This document shows, in pieces, positions 1-8,732 of a DNA stretch of 64,000 nt. Under the pieces are notes generated by a model, which saw nothing but the letters and a program-made list of their open reading frames with translations, had not been told where the DNA came from and ran no database searches. The stretch is from CAVUPF01 sp963803755. GTDB taxonomy: Bacteria > Actinomycetota > Thermoleophilia > Solirubrobacterales > 70-9. The translations under genes were made by a program, and so were the position numbers. The stretch lies in NCBI GenBank assembly GCA_963803755.1, contig CAWDNP010000012.1:340281-404280 (forward strand), in the 5' to 3' direction. The first letter of the stretch is position 1, and every line of letters begins with the position of its first letter.

Positions 1-1
1 C

Positions 2-752
2 CACCGGGCTCGCTACACCGGGGAGGACATCGTCGTCGGCGCCGCCGGGCATCTCGACCACGAGCGGATCGCCGAGCTGGCACAGCGCCTCGTCTCCCCC
101 CGAGGGCGGCAACGGCGCCGCTGCCTCGGTGGAGCCAGACGGCGCCGCTCGCCTGCGCTTCCACGAGAAGGACACCGAGCAGTACCACATCTGCTTCGGG
201 GCGCCGGGCTTAAAGCGCGACGACGAGCGGCGCTTCGCGCTCGCCGTCCTTGACTCGATCTTCGGTGGCTCGACCTCCTCGCGGCTCTTTCGCGAGGTGC
301 GCGAGAAGCGCGGGCTCGCCTACTCGGTCGGTTCCTACAACGAGCAGTACACCGACTCGGGGCTGGTGGCGACCTACGTCGGCACCCGCGAGGACAACGT
401 CGAGGAGGCCTGCGCGATCATCGGCGCCGAGCTGGGGCGGCTGCGTTCGGAGCCGATCTCAGGGGAGGAGCTCGCCCGCGCGAAGGAGAACGTCAAGGGC
501 CGGCTCGTCCTCTCCTCCGAGTCGACCGCGGCGCGGATGACGCGGATCTCCCGTGCCACCCTGTTCGGCCTCCCGATCGACAGCCTCGATGAGATGCTGG
601 CCAAGGTGGACGCGGTGACGGTCGAGGACCTGACCGGATTGGCCGCCGAGCTCTACGGCGCCGAGCGCCTCTCGGCCGCCTGCGTCGGGCGCGCCGAGGA
701 TCGTTTCCGCAGGGCGCTGGCTCCGGTGAGCGAGGCCCTGGTCGCTGCATGA
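2..752 (+). CDS. M16 zinc peptidase, C-terminal part (frameshifted, runs off left edge)
   Basis: This is the C-terminal half of a pitrilysin-family (M16) metallopeptidase. The zinc-binding HxxEH half lies left of the window. The reading starts in the frame of base 2 (HRARYTGEDIVVGAAGHLDH) and moves to the frame that ends at 752 (HICFGAPGLKRDDERRF, then EKRGLAYSVGS, the family's conserved C-domain pattern). The two frames join at a run of six C at 96-101; five C would give one open frame of about 249 residues. The end of the gene overlaps the dapB start in an ATGA. A GTG at 129 is only an internal codon. Family call is firm; the frameshift is probably a base-count error. Confidence 0.85.
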   Translation, partial: TGLATPGRTSSSAPPGISTTSGSPSWHSASSPPEGGNGAAASVEPDGAARLRFHEKDTEQYHICFGAPGLKRDDERRFALAVLDSIFGGSTSSRLFREVREKRGLAYSVGSYNEQYTDSGLVATYVGTREDNVEEACAIIGAELGRLRSEPISGEELARAKENVKGRLVLSSESTAARMTRISRATLFGLPIDSLDEMLAKVDAVTVEDLTGLAAELYGAERLSAACVGRAEDRFRRALAPVSEALVAA

Positions 753-1420
753 TTGGGGTCGTCGTCTCCGGAGCCGCCGGGCGGATGGGCCGGGCCGTCT
801 GTGAGGCGGTCGAGGAGGCCGAGGACACGGCGCTCGCCGCCAGGGCCGACCCCGCGCTGGGTGTTGAGCTTGGCGACGTGCTCGGCGAGGCCGACGTCGT
901 CGTTGACTTCACGACTCCCGACGTCGCCCTCGCCAACCTGCGGGCCTGCCTGGCCGCCGGCGTCCACGCCGTGATCGGGACGACCGGCTTTGACCTGGGC
1001 GCCGCCCGAGCGGCCACCGAGTCGGCGGGCCCTGGCGCCAACTGCTTCGTCGCCCCAAACTTCGCGATCGGCGCGGTGCTGTTGATGGAGGCGGCGCAGC
1101 GGATCGCGCCCCACATGCCCGAGTGCGAGATCATCGAGTTGCACCACGATCGCAAGCTCGACGCCCCGTCGGGCACCGCGAAGCGCACCGCCGAGCTGAT
1201 CCGCGCCGCCGGGGGCAACGTCCATGAGCCGATCCACTCGGTCCGCCTGCCCGGCCTTGTCGCCCATCAGGAGGTGATCTTCGGCGGCGAGGGGCAGACC
1301 CTCTCGCTGCGCCATGACTCGGTCGATCGGCGCTCCTTCATGCCCGGGGTCCTGCTCGCCGTCCGCCGGGTCTCCACCCTTCCCGACCGCTTCACGGTGG
1401 GGTTGGAGACGCTGCTCTAA
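749..1420 (+). CDS. dapB: 4-hydroxy-tetrahydrodipicolinate reductase
   Basis: DapB reduces the product of DapA with NAD(P)H, the second dedicated step to diaminopimelate and lysine, in the cytoplasm. The N-terminus has the dinucleotide-binding glycine motif (VSGAAGRMG, residues 6-14). The catalytic segment ELHHDRKLDAPSGTA lies near residue 130. At 223 residues it is a little shorter than the usual 245-270. Its ATG overlaps the stop of the upstream peptidase (ATGA), so it is probably translated by coupling. dapA follows 27 bases later behind its own -10 box. Confidence 0.95.
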   Translation: MIGVVVSGAAGRMGRAVCEAVEEAEDTALAARADPALGVELGDVLGEADVVVDFTTPDVALANLRACLAAGVHAVIGTTGFDLGAARAATESAGPGANCFVAPNFAIGAVLLMEAAQRIAPHMPECEIIELHHDRKLDAPSGTAKRTAELIRAAGGNVHEPIHSVRLPGLVAHQEVIFGGEGQTLSLRHDSVDRRSFMPGVLLAVRRVSTLPDRFTVGLETLL

Positions 1421-1434
1421 GAGGTTGGAGCGGA

Positions 1435-1440
1435 TACCCT
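1435..1440 (+). promoter_or_regulatory. -10 box (TACCCT) of dapA, leaderless type
   Basis: TACCCT ends 7 nt before the GTG start at 1448. That distance puts the transcription start at or next to the start codon. No Shine-Dalgarno sequence is present. Confidence 0.55.
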
Positions 1441-1447
1441 GGCTTCG

Positions 1448-2323
1448 GTGAAGGCAATCCAAGGTGTGATCACGGCGATGGCGACCCCCTTCGATGAGGG
1501 TGGCGGCGTCGATGAGGCCGCCGCGCGGCGCCTCGCTGTCGGCCTGGTCGAGCACGGCTCACACGGGGTGGTGGTCGCCGGCTCCACCGGCGAGGCCCCG
1601 ACGCTCACCGACGCTGAGCAGATCTCGCTCCTGCGCGCGGTCGTCGAGGAGATCGGGACCGAGGCGACGGTGATCTGCGGCACCGGAACCAACGACACCC
1701 GCCACTCGCGCGAGCTGACGAAGGCGGCGGCGGCGGCGGGAGCAGACGCCGCCCTAGTCGTCGCCCCCTACTACAACAAGCCAAACAAGGCGGGCCTGCG
1801 AGCGCACTTCGAGGCGGTCGCCGAGGCCGCGCCGGAGCTGCCGGTGATCCTCTACAACATCCCCTCGCGGGTCGTGATCGACATGGAGCCGGACTTCCTC
1901 GCCGAGCTCTCCTCGATCGACAACGTGGTCGCGGTGAAGCAGGCCAACGACGACGAGCTCGGCCCGATCGAGGGGCTGGCCGTGCTCGCCGGCAACGACG
2001 ACGCCTTCATGGCTACGCTGGAGTTCGGCGGCGCCGGCGGGATCCTGGTCGCCTCGCACATCGTCGGGGACCGGATGCGCGAGATGTGGGACGCCGCGCA
2101 GGGCGGAGACCTGGAGCGGGCCAGGGAGATCGATGCCGGCCTGCACACGGTGTATGAGGCGCTGGCGGTCACGACCAACCCGATCCCGATCAAGGCCGCG
2201 CTGGAGATGACTGGCCTGATCCCCTCGGGGCGCCTACGGTTACCGCTGGTTCCCGCCGACGCGGAGCAGCGGGCGAGGGTGGAAGCGGCGCTGGAGAGCG
2301 TCGGCGTTCCGGCAACCCCCTAG
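1448..2323 (+). CDS. dapA: 4-hydroxy-tetrahydrodipicolinate synthase
   Basis: DapA condenses pyruvate with aspartate semialdehyde, the entry step of the diaminopimelate/lysine pathway. It is a 291-residue TIM barrel of normal length. The family signature GSTGEAPTLT lies near residue 42, the catalytic tyrosine is in APYYNKPNK, and the Schiff-base lysine is in VAVKQAND near residue 163. The start is GTG at 1448, directly behind a TACCCT box. dapB lies just upstream, and dapF plus a DapL-like gene lie 13 kb downstream on the same strand. Confidence 0.96.
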   Translation: MKAIQGVITAMATPFDEGGGVDEAAARRLAVGLVEHGSHGVVVAGSTGEAPTLTDAEQISLLRAVVEEIGTEATVICGTGTNDTRHSRELTKAAAAAGADAALVVAPYYNKPNKAGLRAHFEAVAEAAPELPVILYNIPSRVVIDMEPDFLAELSSIDNVVAVKQANDDELGPIEGLAVLAGNDDAFMATLEFGGAGGILVASHIVGDRMREMWDAAQGGDLERAREIDAGLHTVYEALAVTTNPIPIKAALEMTGLIPSGRLRLPLVPADAEQRARVEAALESVGVPATP

Positions 2324-2351
2324 CGCTCAACGGACGATCGGTGGACCTCTA

Positions 2352-4016
2352 GTGGCAGGCAAGAAGCTTCGGGTGCTCCCCCTCGGGGGCTTGGGGGAGA
2401 TCGGCAAGAACATGACCGTGGTCGAGTACGACGGTCGGATCGTCGTGGTCGACACCGGGCTGATGTTCCCAACCGCCGAGATGCCCGGGATCGACCTGGT
2501 CTTGCCCGACTTCTCCTACCTGCGCGACCGCGCCTCCGACATCGAGGCGATCGTCCTCACCCACGGCCACGAGGACCACGTCGGCGCTCTGCCCTACGTG
2601 CTGCGCGAGATCGGAGAGCCGCCGGTGATCTACGGCGGCCGGCTAACGATCGGGATGGTGCGCTCCAAGCTCGATGAGCACAAGCTCTCCGACGCGCCGC
2701 TTAAGGAGCTGCCTGCGGGGGAGAAGGTCAAGCTCGGCCCCTTTGGCCTTGAGCTGATCCATCTCTCGCACTCGATCCCCGACATGCGCGCCGTTCTGCT
2801 CGAAACGGAGCTGGGCTCGGTGCTGATCACCGGCGACTACAAGTTCGACCAGACGCCGGTCGACGGTCACCCGGCGGACATCTCGCGCCTGGCCGAAGTC
2901 GGTCGAGACGGTTTGCTGCTGCTCTGCGGCGACTCGACCAACGCCGACCGGGCCGGGATCTCTCCCTCGGAGTCAAGCGTCGGCCCGGCGCTGCTGGAGA
3001 CCTTCTCTTCTTGTGAGGGCCGCATCATCGTCACCTCGTTTGCCTCCAACATCCACCGCGTCCAGCAGGTGATCGACGCCGCGGTGAAGCTGGACCGGCG
3101 GGTGGCGCTGGTCGGCCGCTCGATGCGCAAGAACTTCAACATCGCCTCCAGCCTTGGAATGGCCGAAGCGCCCCCCGGCCTCTTTATCCAGCCGCGGGAG
3201 ATCGAGAACTTCCCCGACGAGAAGGTGGTCGTGATCTCGACCGGGAGCCAGGGGGAGCCGCTCTCGGCGCTGCGCCGGATGGCCAACAACGACCACCGCG
3301 ACGTCGAGCTGCACTCCGGTGACACCGTCGTTTTCTCGGCGACCCCGGTACCCGGCAACGAGCGGGCGGTGAACGAGACGATCGACCGGATCTATGAGAT
3401 CGGTGCCACCGTGGTGACCGCCAAAGACGCGCCGATCCACGCCTCCGGCCACGGTGGGCAGGAGGAGCTGAAGCTGATGATCAACCTGACCAAGCCACGC
3501 TATGTGCTGCCTGTGCACGGCGACCACAAGCGGCTGCGGTTGCACGCTGAGCTGGCGCACTCGGTGGGGATTGACCCGGAGAACGTCTTTCAGGGCCGCA
3601 ACGGGATACCGTTGGAGATCACCGAGAGCGGGGCGCAGTTCGGCGAGGACGTCCACGCGGGCACGATCTTTGTCGACGGAGTCGACATCGGCGACCCCGA
3701 CGACGTCGCCCTGCGCGACCGACGCGAGATCTCCGCGGACGGCATCTTCATCGTCGTCGCCACGATCTCCTCTGATGACGGCAGCGTCGTCGCCGACCCA
3801 GAGGTGATCTTCCGGGGCGTCGCCTTCCTCGAGGAGGCCGACGCCTTGGTCGAAGAGCTGCGAGACGTGATCGAAGACTCACTGGATGAGGCCGCCGCCG
3901 CCGGCACGCGGGAGTTGCCCCTGATCCAAGAAGACTTGCACGACGCGGTCGCCAAGTTCGTCTACGAGAAGCTGCGGCGCCGCCCGATGGTCCTCCCGGT
4001 GGTCGTCGAGGTCTGA
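2352..4016 (+). CDS. rnj: Ribonuclease J
   Basis: RNase J is a metallo-beta-lactamase/beta-CASP ribonuclease for mRNA decay and RNA maturation. Its 554 residues match the family length. The start MAGKKLRVLPLGGLGEIGKN is typical, and the metal motif THGHEDHVGALPY is near residue 75. The beta-CASP region (LLCGDSTNADRAG) and the segment SGHGGQEELK near residue 366 follow. The start is GTG at 2352. Placement after dapA and before ftsK is the standard actinobacterial order. Two strong hairpins follow the stop codon. Confidence 0.95.
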   Translation: MAGKKLRVLPLGGLGEIGKNMTVVEYDGRIVVVDTGLMFPTAEMPGIDLVLPDFSYLRDRASDIEAIVLTHGHEDHVGALPYVLREIGEPPVIYGGRLTIGMVRSKLDEHKLSDAPLKELPAGEKVKLGPFGLELIHLSHSIPDMRAVLLETELGSVLITGDYKFDQTPVDGHPADISRLAEVGRDGLLLLCGDSTNADRAGISPSESSVGPALLETFSSCEGRIIVTSFASNIHRVQQVIDAAVKLDRRVALVGRSMRKNFNIASSLGMAEAPPGLFIQPREIENFPDEKVVVISTGSQGEPLSALRRMANNDHRDVELHSGDTVVFSATPVPGNERAVNETIDRIYEIGATVVTAKDAPIHASGHGGQEELKLMINLTKPRYVLPVHGDHKRLRLHAELAHSVGIDPENVFQGRNGIPLEITESGAQFGEDVHAGTIFVDGVDIGDPDDVALRDRREISADGIFIVVATISSDDGSVVADPEVIFRGVAFLEEADALVEELRDVIEDSLDEAAAAGTRELPLIQEDLHDAVAKFVYEKLRRRPMVLPVVVEV

Positions 4017-4023
4017 AGCAAAG

Positions 4024-4060
4024 GCCGCCGGGCCCAAAGGGAGGGGGAGGGCCCGGCGGC
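4024..4060. terminator. Hairpin 1 between convergent genes
   Basis: Perfect 12-bp inverted repeat: GCCGCCGGGCCC at 4024-4035 and its complement at 4049-4060, with a purine-rich 13-nt loop. It starts 8 nt after the rnj stop and lies before the convergent histidine kinase. It has no T tract, as is common for actinobacterial terminators. Confidence 0.65.
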
Positions 4061-4067
4061 AAGTCGA

Positions 4068-4104
4068 GCCCGCCGGGGTGGTGTTGGGGAGATCCCCGGC
4101 GGGC
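4068..4104. terminator. Hairpin 2 between convergent genes
   Basis: Perfect 11-bp inverted repeat: GCCCGCCGGGG at 4068-4078 and its complement at 4094-4104. It follows hairpin 1 by 7 nt. The pair could stop transcription arriving from either side. Confidence 0.6.
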
Positions 4105-4142
4105 CCGTGTGTCTCGTCCGTTCGGGAAACTAGGCCGGGGCT

Positions 4143-5612
4143 TTAAAGCGCCTCTAAAGGCCTGGTAATCGTCGGCTCAGACTTGGCGAGCGGGAGACGG
4201 ATGCGGAACAGGGCGCCGCCCGACGCCGATTCCGCGGCTTCCACCTGGCCGCCGTGGGAGCTGGCGACGGAGCGGACAATCGCCAGGCCGAGGCCGGTGC
4301 CCGGCCCGGCGGCGATGTCAGCGGGGCCCGCGCCGCGCACGAAGCGGTCGAAGACCTGCTCGCGCAGCTCGGAGGGGATCCCCGGCCCGTCGTCGGCGAC
4401 CTCCAGCACGACGACGTCGCCAACGGAGCGCAGGTGCAACTCGATGTGTGACCCCGGCTGGGTGTGATGGGCGGCGTTGTCGAGCAGGTTGACGATCATC
4501 CGGTGCAGTTCGTCGGGGTTACCCTCGACGAAGATCGGATGGCTGTTGTCGATGCTCAGCTCGCGCTCCCCCATCACCGGCGCGACCTCGACCGCGGCGT
4601 TACCGACGATCTCGGCGAAGTCACAGCGCCGACGCTCCCCAATCCGGCCGGCGTCGGCGCGGGCGAGCAGCAGCAGGTCGCCCACAAGCCGACTCATCCG
4701 GCGTGAGGAGCGCAGGGCCGAGTCGATCATCTCGCGGTCTTCTGCCTGACCTGGGGCCCGCAGCGAGGCCTGGAGCAGCTCGAGGTTGGCGAGGACGCTG
4801 GTCAGTGGCGTGCGTAGCTCATGCGAGGCGTCGGCGACGAACTCGCGCTGCTTTTGCATCGCCCCCTCGCGCTCGGCTCGAGCCGCGTCGAGTGAGCGCA
4901 GCATCTGCTCCAGGGTGCGAGCCAGCTCTCCGATCTCATCGTCGGCTCGCGGTTGGGGCATCTTGCGGGAGGGGTCGCGGGTGTCGGTGATCTCACGGGC
5001 GGTGGCCGTCAGTGCGGTGAGCGGGCGCAGGGCCCGGCTGGCGATCGCGAGCCCGAACAGGCTGGCCAGCAGCGTGCCGCCGAGCACGCCTGCGGCAATC
5101 AGCAACCAGAGCCGGTTGACTGTGTCATTGACCTCATCCTCACTGCGTGCGTATTGGACGTACCCGACCACGGTCCCGCCGGAGTCGAGCACCGCCGCCG
5201 CCGCGACGCGGAGCGACCCACTTTCGGTGATCCCCGAGCCGACCGGACCGAGGGGCGCATAGTGGGCGGGTGGCCACGAATCTATGACTTCGCCATGGAG
5301 GTTGAGCACCCGCGCGTTGGCGTCGTTTACGAGAGAGTAGTCCTGCAGTTCCGGGCTTTTCACCAGCGGAATGCCTTCCGGGGTGTCGATGATTTGCGTG
5401 TGGGAGGCCAGAGTGGAGGCGCCACTTCGCAGCTCCCGGTTGAAATCGCTACGGACGCGTTCCGTCGCGAGATCGCCGATCACGACGGCGAAGACGATCA
5501 GGATCGCCAGAGTCAGCCCAGCTGAGGCGACCGCAAGGCGCCAGCGCAGGGGCCAGCTTCCGGGTCGCCAGCGGACGCGTCGCCCCGCGCCTTGCTTGGC
5601 GCTCGTCAGCAC
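4143..5612 (-). CDS. Sensor histidine kinase with HAMP domain
   Basis: Membrane-bound sensor kinase of a two-component system, 489 residues. Visible order: basic N-terminus, membrane segment about 26-50, extracytoplasmic sensor region, second membrane segment about 170-191, HAMP linker, dimerisation helix with the phospho-accepting histidine in DASHELRTPLTS, N box NLLDNAAHHT, and ATP-binding G boxes DDGPGIP and GTGLGLAIV. The GTG start has AAGGAG five bases upstream. It follows the response regulator by 2 bp and is surely its partner. The layout resembles MprB-type kinases, but the signal is unknown. Confidence 0.93.
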   Translation of the reverse strand: MLTSAKQGAGRRVRWRPGSWPLRWRLAVASAGLTLAILIVFAVVIGDLATERVRSDFNRELRSGASTLASHTQIIDTPEGIPLVKSPELQDYSLVNDANARVLNLHGEVIDSWPPAHYAPLGPVGSGITESGSLRVAAAAVLDSGGTVVGYVQYARSEDEVNDTVNRLWLLIAAGVLGGTLLASLFGLAIASRALRPLTALTATAREITDTRDPSRKMPQPRADDEIGELARTLEQMLRSLDAARAEREGAMQKQREFVADASHELRTPLTSVLANLELLQASLRAPGQAEDREMIDSALRSSRRMSRLVGDLLLLARADAGRIGERRRCDFAEIVGNAAVEVAPVMGERELSIDNSHPIFVEGNPDELHRMIVNLLDNAAHHTQPGSHIELHLRSVGDVVVLEVADDGPGIPSELREQVFDRFVRGAGPADIAAGPGTGLGLAIVRSVASSHGGQVEAAESASGGALFRIRLPLAKSEPTITRPLEAL

Positions 5613-5614
5613 GC

Positions 5615-6307
5615 CTACTCCTTAAGCACGTAGCCGGCGCCGCGTTTGGTGTGGAGCAGCCGCGGCTCACCGCCCGCCTCCAACTTTCGCCGCAGGTTGG
5701 AGATGAAGACGTCGATCGTGTTGGTCGCCGCCATCGGGTCGTATCCCCAGACCTCGTCCAGCAGCCGCTCGCGAGAGACGACCAGGCGCTGATTACGCAT
5801 CAAGTACTCGAGCAGCTCGAACTCGCGGTTGGTCAGCTCGAACTCGCGATTCCCGCGCCGCACCTCGCGGGTATCGGGGTTGAGCAGCAAGTCGGCGACG
5901 CTAAGGGATGCCGCTCCGCGCGGCGGGCGGCGCCGCAATAGGGCGCGTATCCGGGCCAGCAGCTCCTGGCGCTCGAAGGGCTTGACCAGGTAGTCATCAG
6001 CGCCGCTGTCGAGGCCGGCGACGCGGTCCTCGGTCTCGGCGCGGGCGGTCAGCATCAGGATCGGCACGTCGCCATCGGCGCGAAGCTGCTTGCAGACCTC
6101 GACGCCGTCGAGGCGGGGGAGGCCGAGATCGAGGACGACGAGGTCGGGGACGAAGCCGGCGGCGACATCGAGCGCCTCCACACCGTCCGCCGAGGTTCGC
6201 ACTTCATAGCCCTCATTGCGCAGCGATCGGCGCAGGACGTCGGCGATGTCGGTGTCATCCTCCACCACGAGGACGCGGCCACCGGCGGGCTCGCTGTTGG
6301 TCAGCAT
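5615..6307 (-). CDS. OmpR-family response regulator
   Basis: DNA-binding response regulator, 230 residues. The receiver domain (about 12-125) has acidic residues VVEDD, phospho-acceptor aspartate in LVVLDLGLPRLDG, and lysine in DDYLVKPFE. The C-terminal winged helix (about 135-230) has RDRLLDEVWGYDP-like sequence and ends in HTKRGAGYVLKE. It is first in the operon with the kinase. TAACAT ends 6 nt before its ATG, a leaderless-type promoter. MprA-like by overall pattern; targets unknown. Confidence 0.94.
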   Translation of the reverse strand: MLTNSEPAGGRVLVVEDDTDIADVLRRSLRNEGYEVRTSADGVEALDVAAGFVPDLVVLDLGLPRLDGVEVCKQLRADGDVPILMLTARAETEDRVAGLDSGADDYLVKPFERQELLARIRALLRRRPPRGAASLSVADLLLNPDTREVRRGNREFELTNREFELLEYLMRNQRLVVSRERLLDEVWGYDPMAATNTIDVFISNLRRKLEAGGEPRLLHTKRGAGYVLKE

Positions 6308-6313
6308 GCGTTG

Positions 6314-6319
6314 ATGTTA
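6314..6319 (-). promoter_or_regulatory. -10 box (TAACAT) of the response regulator
   Basis: Read on the minus strand, TAACAT ends 6 nt before the ATG at 6307. This spacing fits a leaderless transcript of the two-component operon. Confidence 0.5.
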
Positions 6320-6424
6320 GCCCGCTGCTTATACGGTTCAGGGTGGTTTTACCGCGAATTTAAGCCGCTGGGGCTACCGCGGGTCATCCGGGTCAGGGCA
6401 AGGGTAGGCAAGGTTTCCGCTTAA

Positions 6425-6475
6425 CTTTTTCGCCGGAAGCGGGGCGGCTTTCGCCGAAAGGTCTGTGCGAAAAAG
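6425..6475. repeat. Nested inverted repeats upstream of ftsK
   Basis: Outer arms CTTTTTCGC (6425-6433) and GCGAAAAAG (6467-6475) are perfect complements. Inside sits the near-symmetrical TTTCGCCGAAA (6449-6459). The element lies 80 nt before the ATG chosen for ftsK, in the 247-bp divergent gap with the response regulator. It could be an operator or a structured leader; nothing decides between them. Confidence 0.45.
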
Positions 6476-6554
6476 TACAAGACGTTCTGCCCCCCGCCTG
6501 CCCTTCAGAGCGCGATGCGCAGGGGTGGGTGGATGGGCGTCGAAGCGTGTGCGT

Positions 6555-8684
6555 ATGTTCGTGCGTAAGAAGCGGCGTGCGCCTGCGCGGCGGTCCAAGG
6601 GGAGAGCCAAGCCTCATTTGCCTAGGCCGCATTTGCCGGAAGGGCTGGAACAGCGACACCTGGATCTGATCGGACTCTTTCTCATTGCCTCGGGCGTATA
6701 CCTGGTCTTTGTGCTCTTCTTTGGCTGGGATGGAGGGAAGGTTGGGTATGGAGTTGAGACCGGGCTGACTTACTTATTCGGGAAGGTTGGGGCGCGGATC
6801 TTCACTGTCTTGATGCTGGCGGCTGGGGGGGTACTGATTACCGGGGCGTCGATCTCGGCAGTGTTGCGGGGGCTTGGGCGCGGCGCTCGCGGCCTCTTTC
6901 GCGGCGGCAGCGACGCAGCGCGTACGGTCGCTCGCACTCGCACCTCCTGGCGGGCGCAGCGCGAGACGCGGGTGATGGATACCCAAGCGGGACCGACCGA
7001 TGTGATGAGCGCCTACCCGGAGGAGGATGAGTTCGAGCCTACGGTTGCTCTCCTAGAGGATGAGGCTGAGGTGGGTGAGGCTCAGGACTTCCGGCAAGAA
7101 CTAGGCGGTATCGAATCCTCTGAGGGGGAGACCGAGGTGCTCGATGCGCGGGTCGAGCCTCCGGCGCTTACGCCAATGGGCCAGGCTCGTGGGGTCACTA
7201 TGTCTGAGGAGGTCGATTATCGGCCGCCACCCGCGAAGGTGCTCGAGAAGAGCAAGGGGGACAGGGGTCCGGACCCGCGCGACCACGAGACGATCGGCCG
7301 CAAATTGGTCGAGACGCTTGGCCACTTCGGCGTCGAGGCGCGGATAGTCGGCGTCGTCAGCGGTCCGCACGTCTCCCGTTATGAGTTGCGCCTTGCGCCA
7401 GGCATCAAGGTGAAGAAAGTCACCGAGCTGACCAACGACCTCGCCTACGCGCTCGCCTCGACCGATATTCGCATCCTCGCCCCGATCCCCGGCAAGCAGG
7501 CAGTCGGAGTCGAGGTTCCGAACACGCGGCGCCGGATCGTCCGCCTTGGCGATATCTACGCCGGGCGCCCGGCGAAGACCTCGCCGCTGGTCGCCTGGCT
7601 CGGCAAAGGGATCGACGGAAACTCCGTCTGGACCGACCTGGCGAAGATGCCGCACGTGCTGGTTGCCGGCACCACCGGCTCGGGCAAGTCGGGGTGCGTC
7701 AACGCGATCCTCTCCTCAATCCTGATGCAGGCCTCGCCCAACGAGGTGCGCCTAGTGCTGGTCGACCCAAAGCAGGTCGAGCTCAACCATTACGAGAACA
7801 TCCCTCACCTGCTGACTCCGGTGGTGACCTCGCCGCGCCTCGCCGCCAACGTCCTCGCCAACCTGATCGGGGAGATGGAGAGCCGTTACGGGATCATGGG
7901 CGAGGCGCGCTGCCGCAACCTCGGCGAGCTGAACCGCGCCCGGGCCAAGGCGGGGGAGGCGCCGCTTCCACACATCCTCTGCGTGATCGACGAGCTCGCC
8001 GACTTGATGATGGTGGCCCCGGCCGAGGTCGAGGACTCGATCATCCGCCTCGCGCAGAAGTCCCGAGCCACCGGGATCCACCTGGTGCTGGCGACCCAGC
8101 GTCCCTCGACCGACATCATCACCGGCACGATCAAGGTGAACATCCCGGCCCGGATCGCCTTTGCCGTCTCCTCGCAGACCGACTCGCGGGTGATCCTCGA
8201 CCAGGGTGGAGCGGAGGCGCTGCTGGGCCAGGGCGACATGCTCTTCCGCGGGGCGGGGACCTCGAAGCTTCAGCGCGTCCAGGGGGCGTTCATCACCGAG
8301 GAGGAGATCGCGCGGATCACCAAGCACTGGGCCAGGCAGGGTGAGCCGGAGTTCGAGGCGGAGCTGCTGGAGACTCGCGAGGAGGTCGCCGAGGAGGGGG
8401 CTGAGGGGGACTTCGATCCCGACAGTGACGACCTGCTCGATGAGGCGATCCGGCTCGTCGTGCAGACCGACACCGCCTCAGTCTCGATGATTCAGCGGCG
8501 CCTGCGAGTCGGTTACACGCGGGCCGGGCGACTGATCGACATGCTCGAGCGGCGCGGAGTGATTTCCGGCTATGAGGGTTCCAAGCCTCGTCAGGTACTG
8601 ATCACCGCGGCCGATCTGAACCGCGTGCTCGGGCCAGAGGCAGTTGCCCCGCCGGTCGGCGTCGACGTCGACAACGACGCATAG
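6555..8684 (+). CDS. ftsK: DNA translocase FtsK/SpoIIIE
   Basis: Septal DNA pump that clears chromosome ends during division, about 709 residues. N-terminal membrane part, acidic linker (about 130-240), then the RecA-like motor with Walker A GTTGSGKSG and Walker B LCVIDELADLM. The C-terminal winged-helix gamma domain ends the protein (QRRLRVGYTRAGRLIDMLE). The ATG at 6555 (MFVRKKRRAPARRS) is preferred over an in-frame GTG at 6465, because the residues between look untranslated. Only two clear hydrophobic segments are visible before the linker, against the usual four. Confidence 0.93.
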   Translation: MFVRKKRRAPARRSKGRAKPHLPRPHLPEGLEQRHLDLIGLFLIASGVYLVFVLFFGWDGGKVGYGVETGLTYLFGKVGARIFTVLMLAAGGVLITGASISAVLRGLGRGARGLFRGGSDAARTVARTRTSWRAQRETRVMDTQAGPTDVMSAYPEEDEFEPTVALLEDEAEVGEAQDFRQELGGIESSEGETEVLDARVEPPALTPMGQARGVTMSEEVDYRPPPAKVLEKSKGDRGPDPRDHETIGRKLVETLGHFGVEARIVGVVSGPHVSRYELRLAPGIKVKKVTELTNDLAYALASTDIRILAPIPGKQAVGVEVPNTRRRIVRLGDIYAGRPAKTSPLVAWLGKGIDGNSVWTDLAKMPHVLVAGTTGSGKSGCVNAILSSILMQASPNEVRLVLVDPKQVELNHYENIPHLLTPVVTSPRLAANVLANLIGEMESRYGIMGEARCRNLGELNRARAKAGEAPLPHILCVIDELADLMMVAPAEVEDSIIRLAQKSRATGIHLVLATQRPSTDIITGTIKVNIPARIAFAVSSQTDSRVILDQGGAEALLGQGDMLFRGAGTSKLQRVQGAFITEEEIARITKHWARQGEPEFEAELLETREEVAEEGAEGDFDPDSDDLLDEAIRLVVQTDTASVSMIQRRLRVGYTRAGRLIDMLERRGVISGYEGSKPRQVLITAADLNRVLGPEAVAPPVGVDVDNDA

Positions 8685-8732
8685 TCCGGGATTTTTTTAC
8701 TCCGCGCCGAGCCGAGCGGCCACAATAGGCGG

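Noticed and set aside
653..1555. 300-residue minus-strand open frame opposite dapB
   Set aside because: Antisense of dapB and the start of dapA, with no recognisable family. Same for 25888-27318, 41742-43403 and 46463-48193.
6465..6554. Longer ftsK reading from GTG 6465
   Set aside because: The extra residues look non-coding and cover an inverted-repeat arm. The ATG at 6555 gives a typical basic N-terminus.
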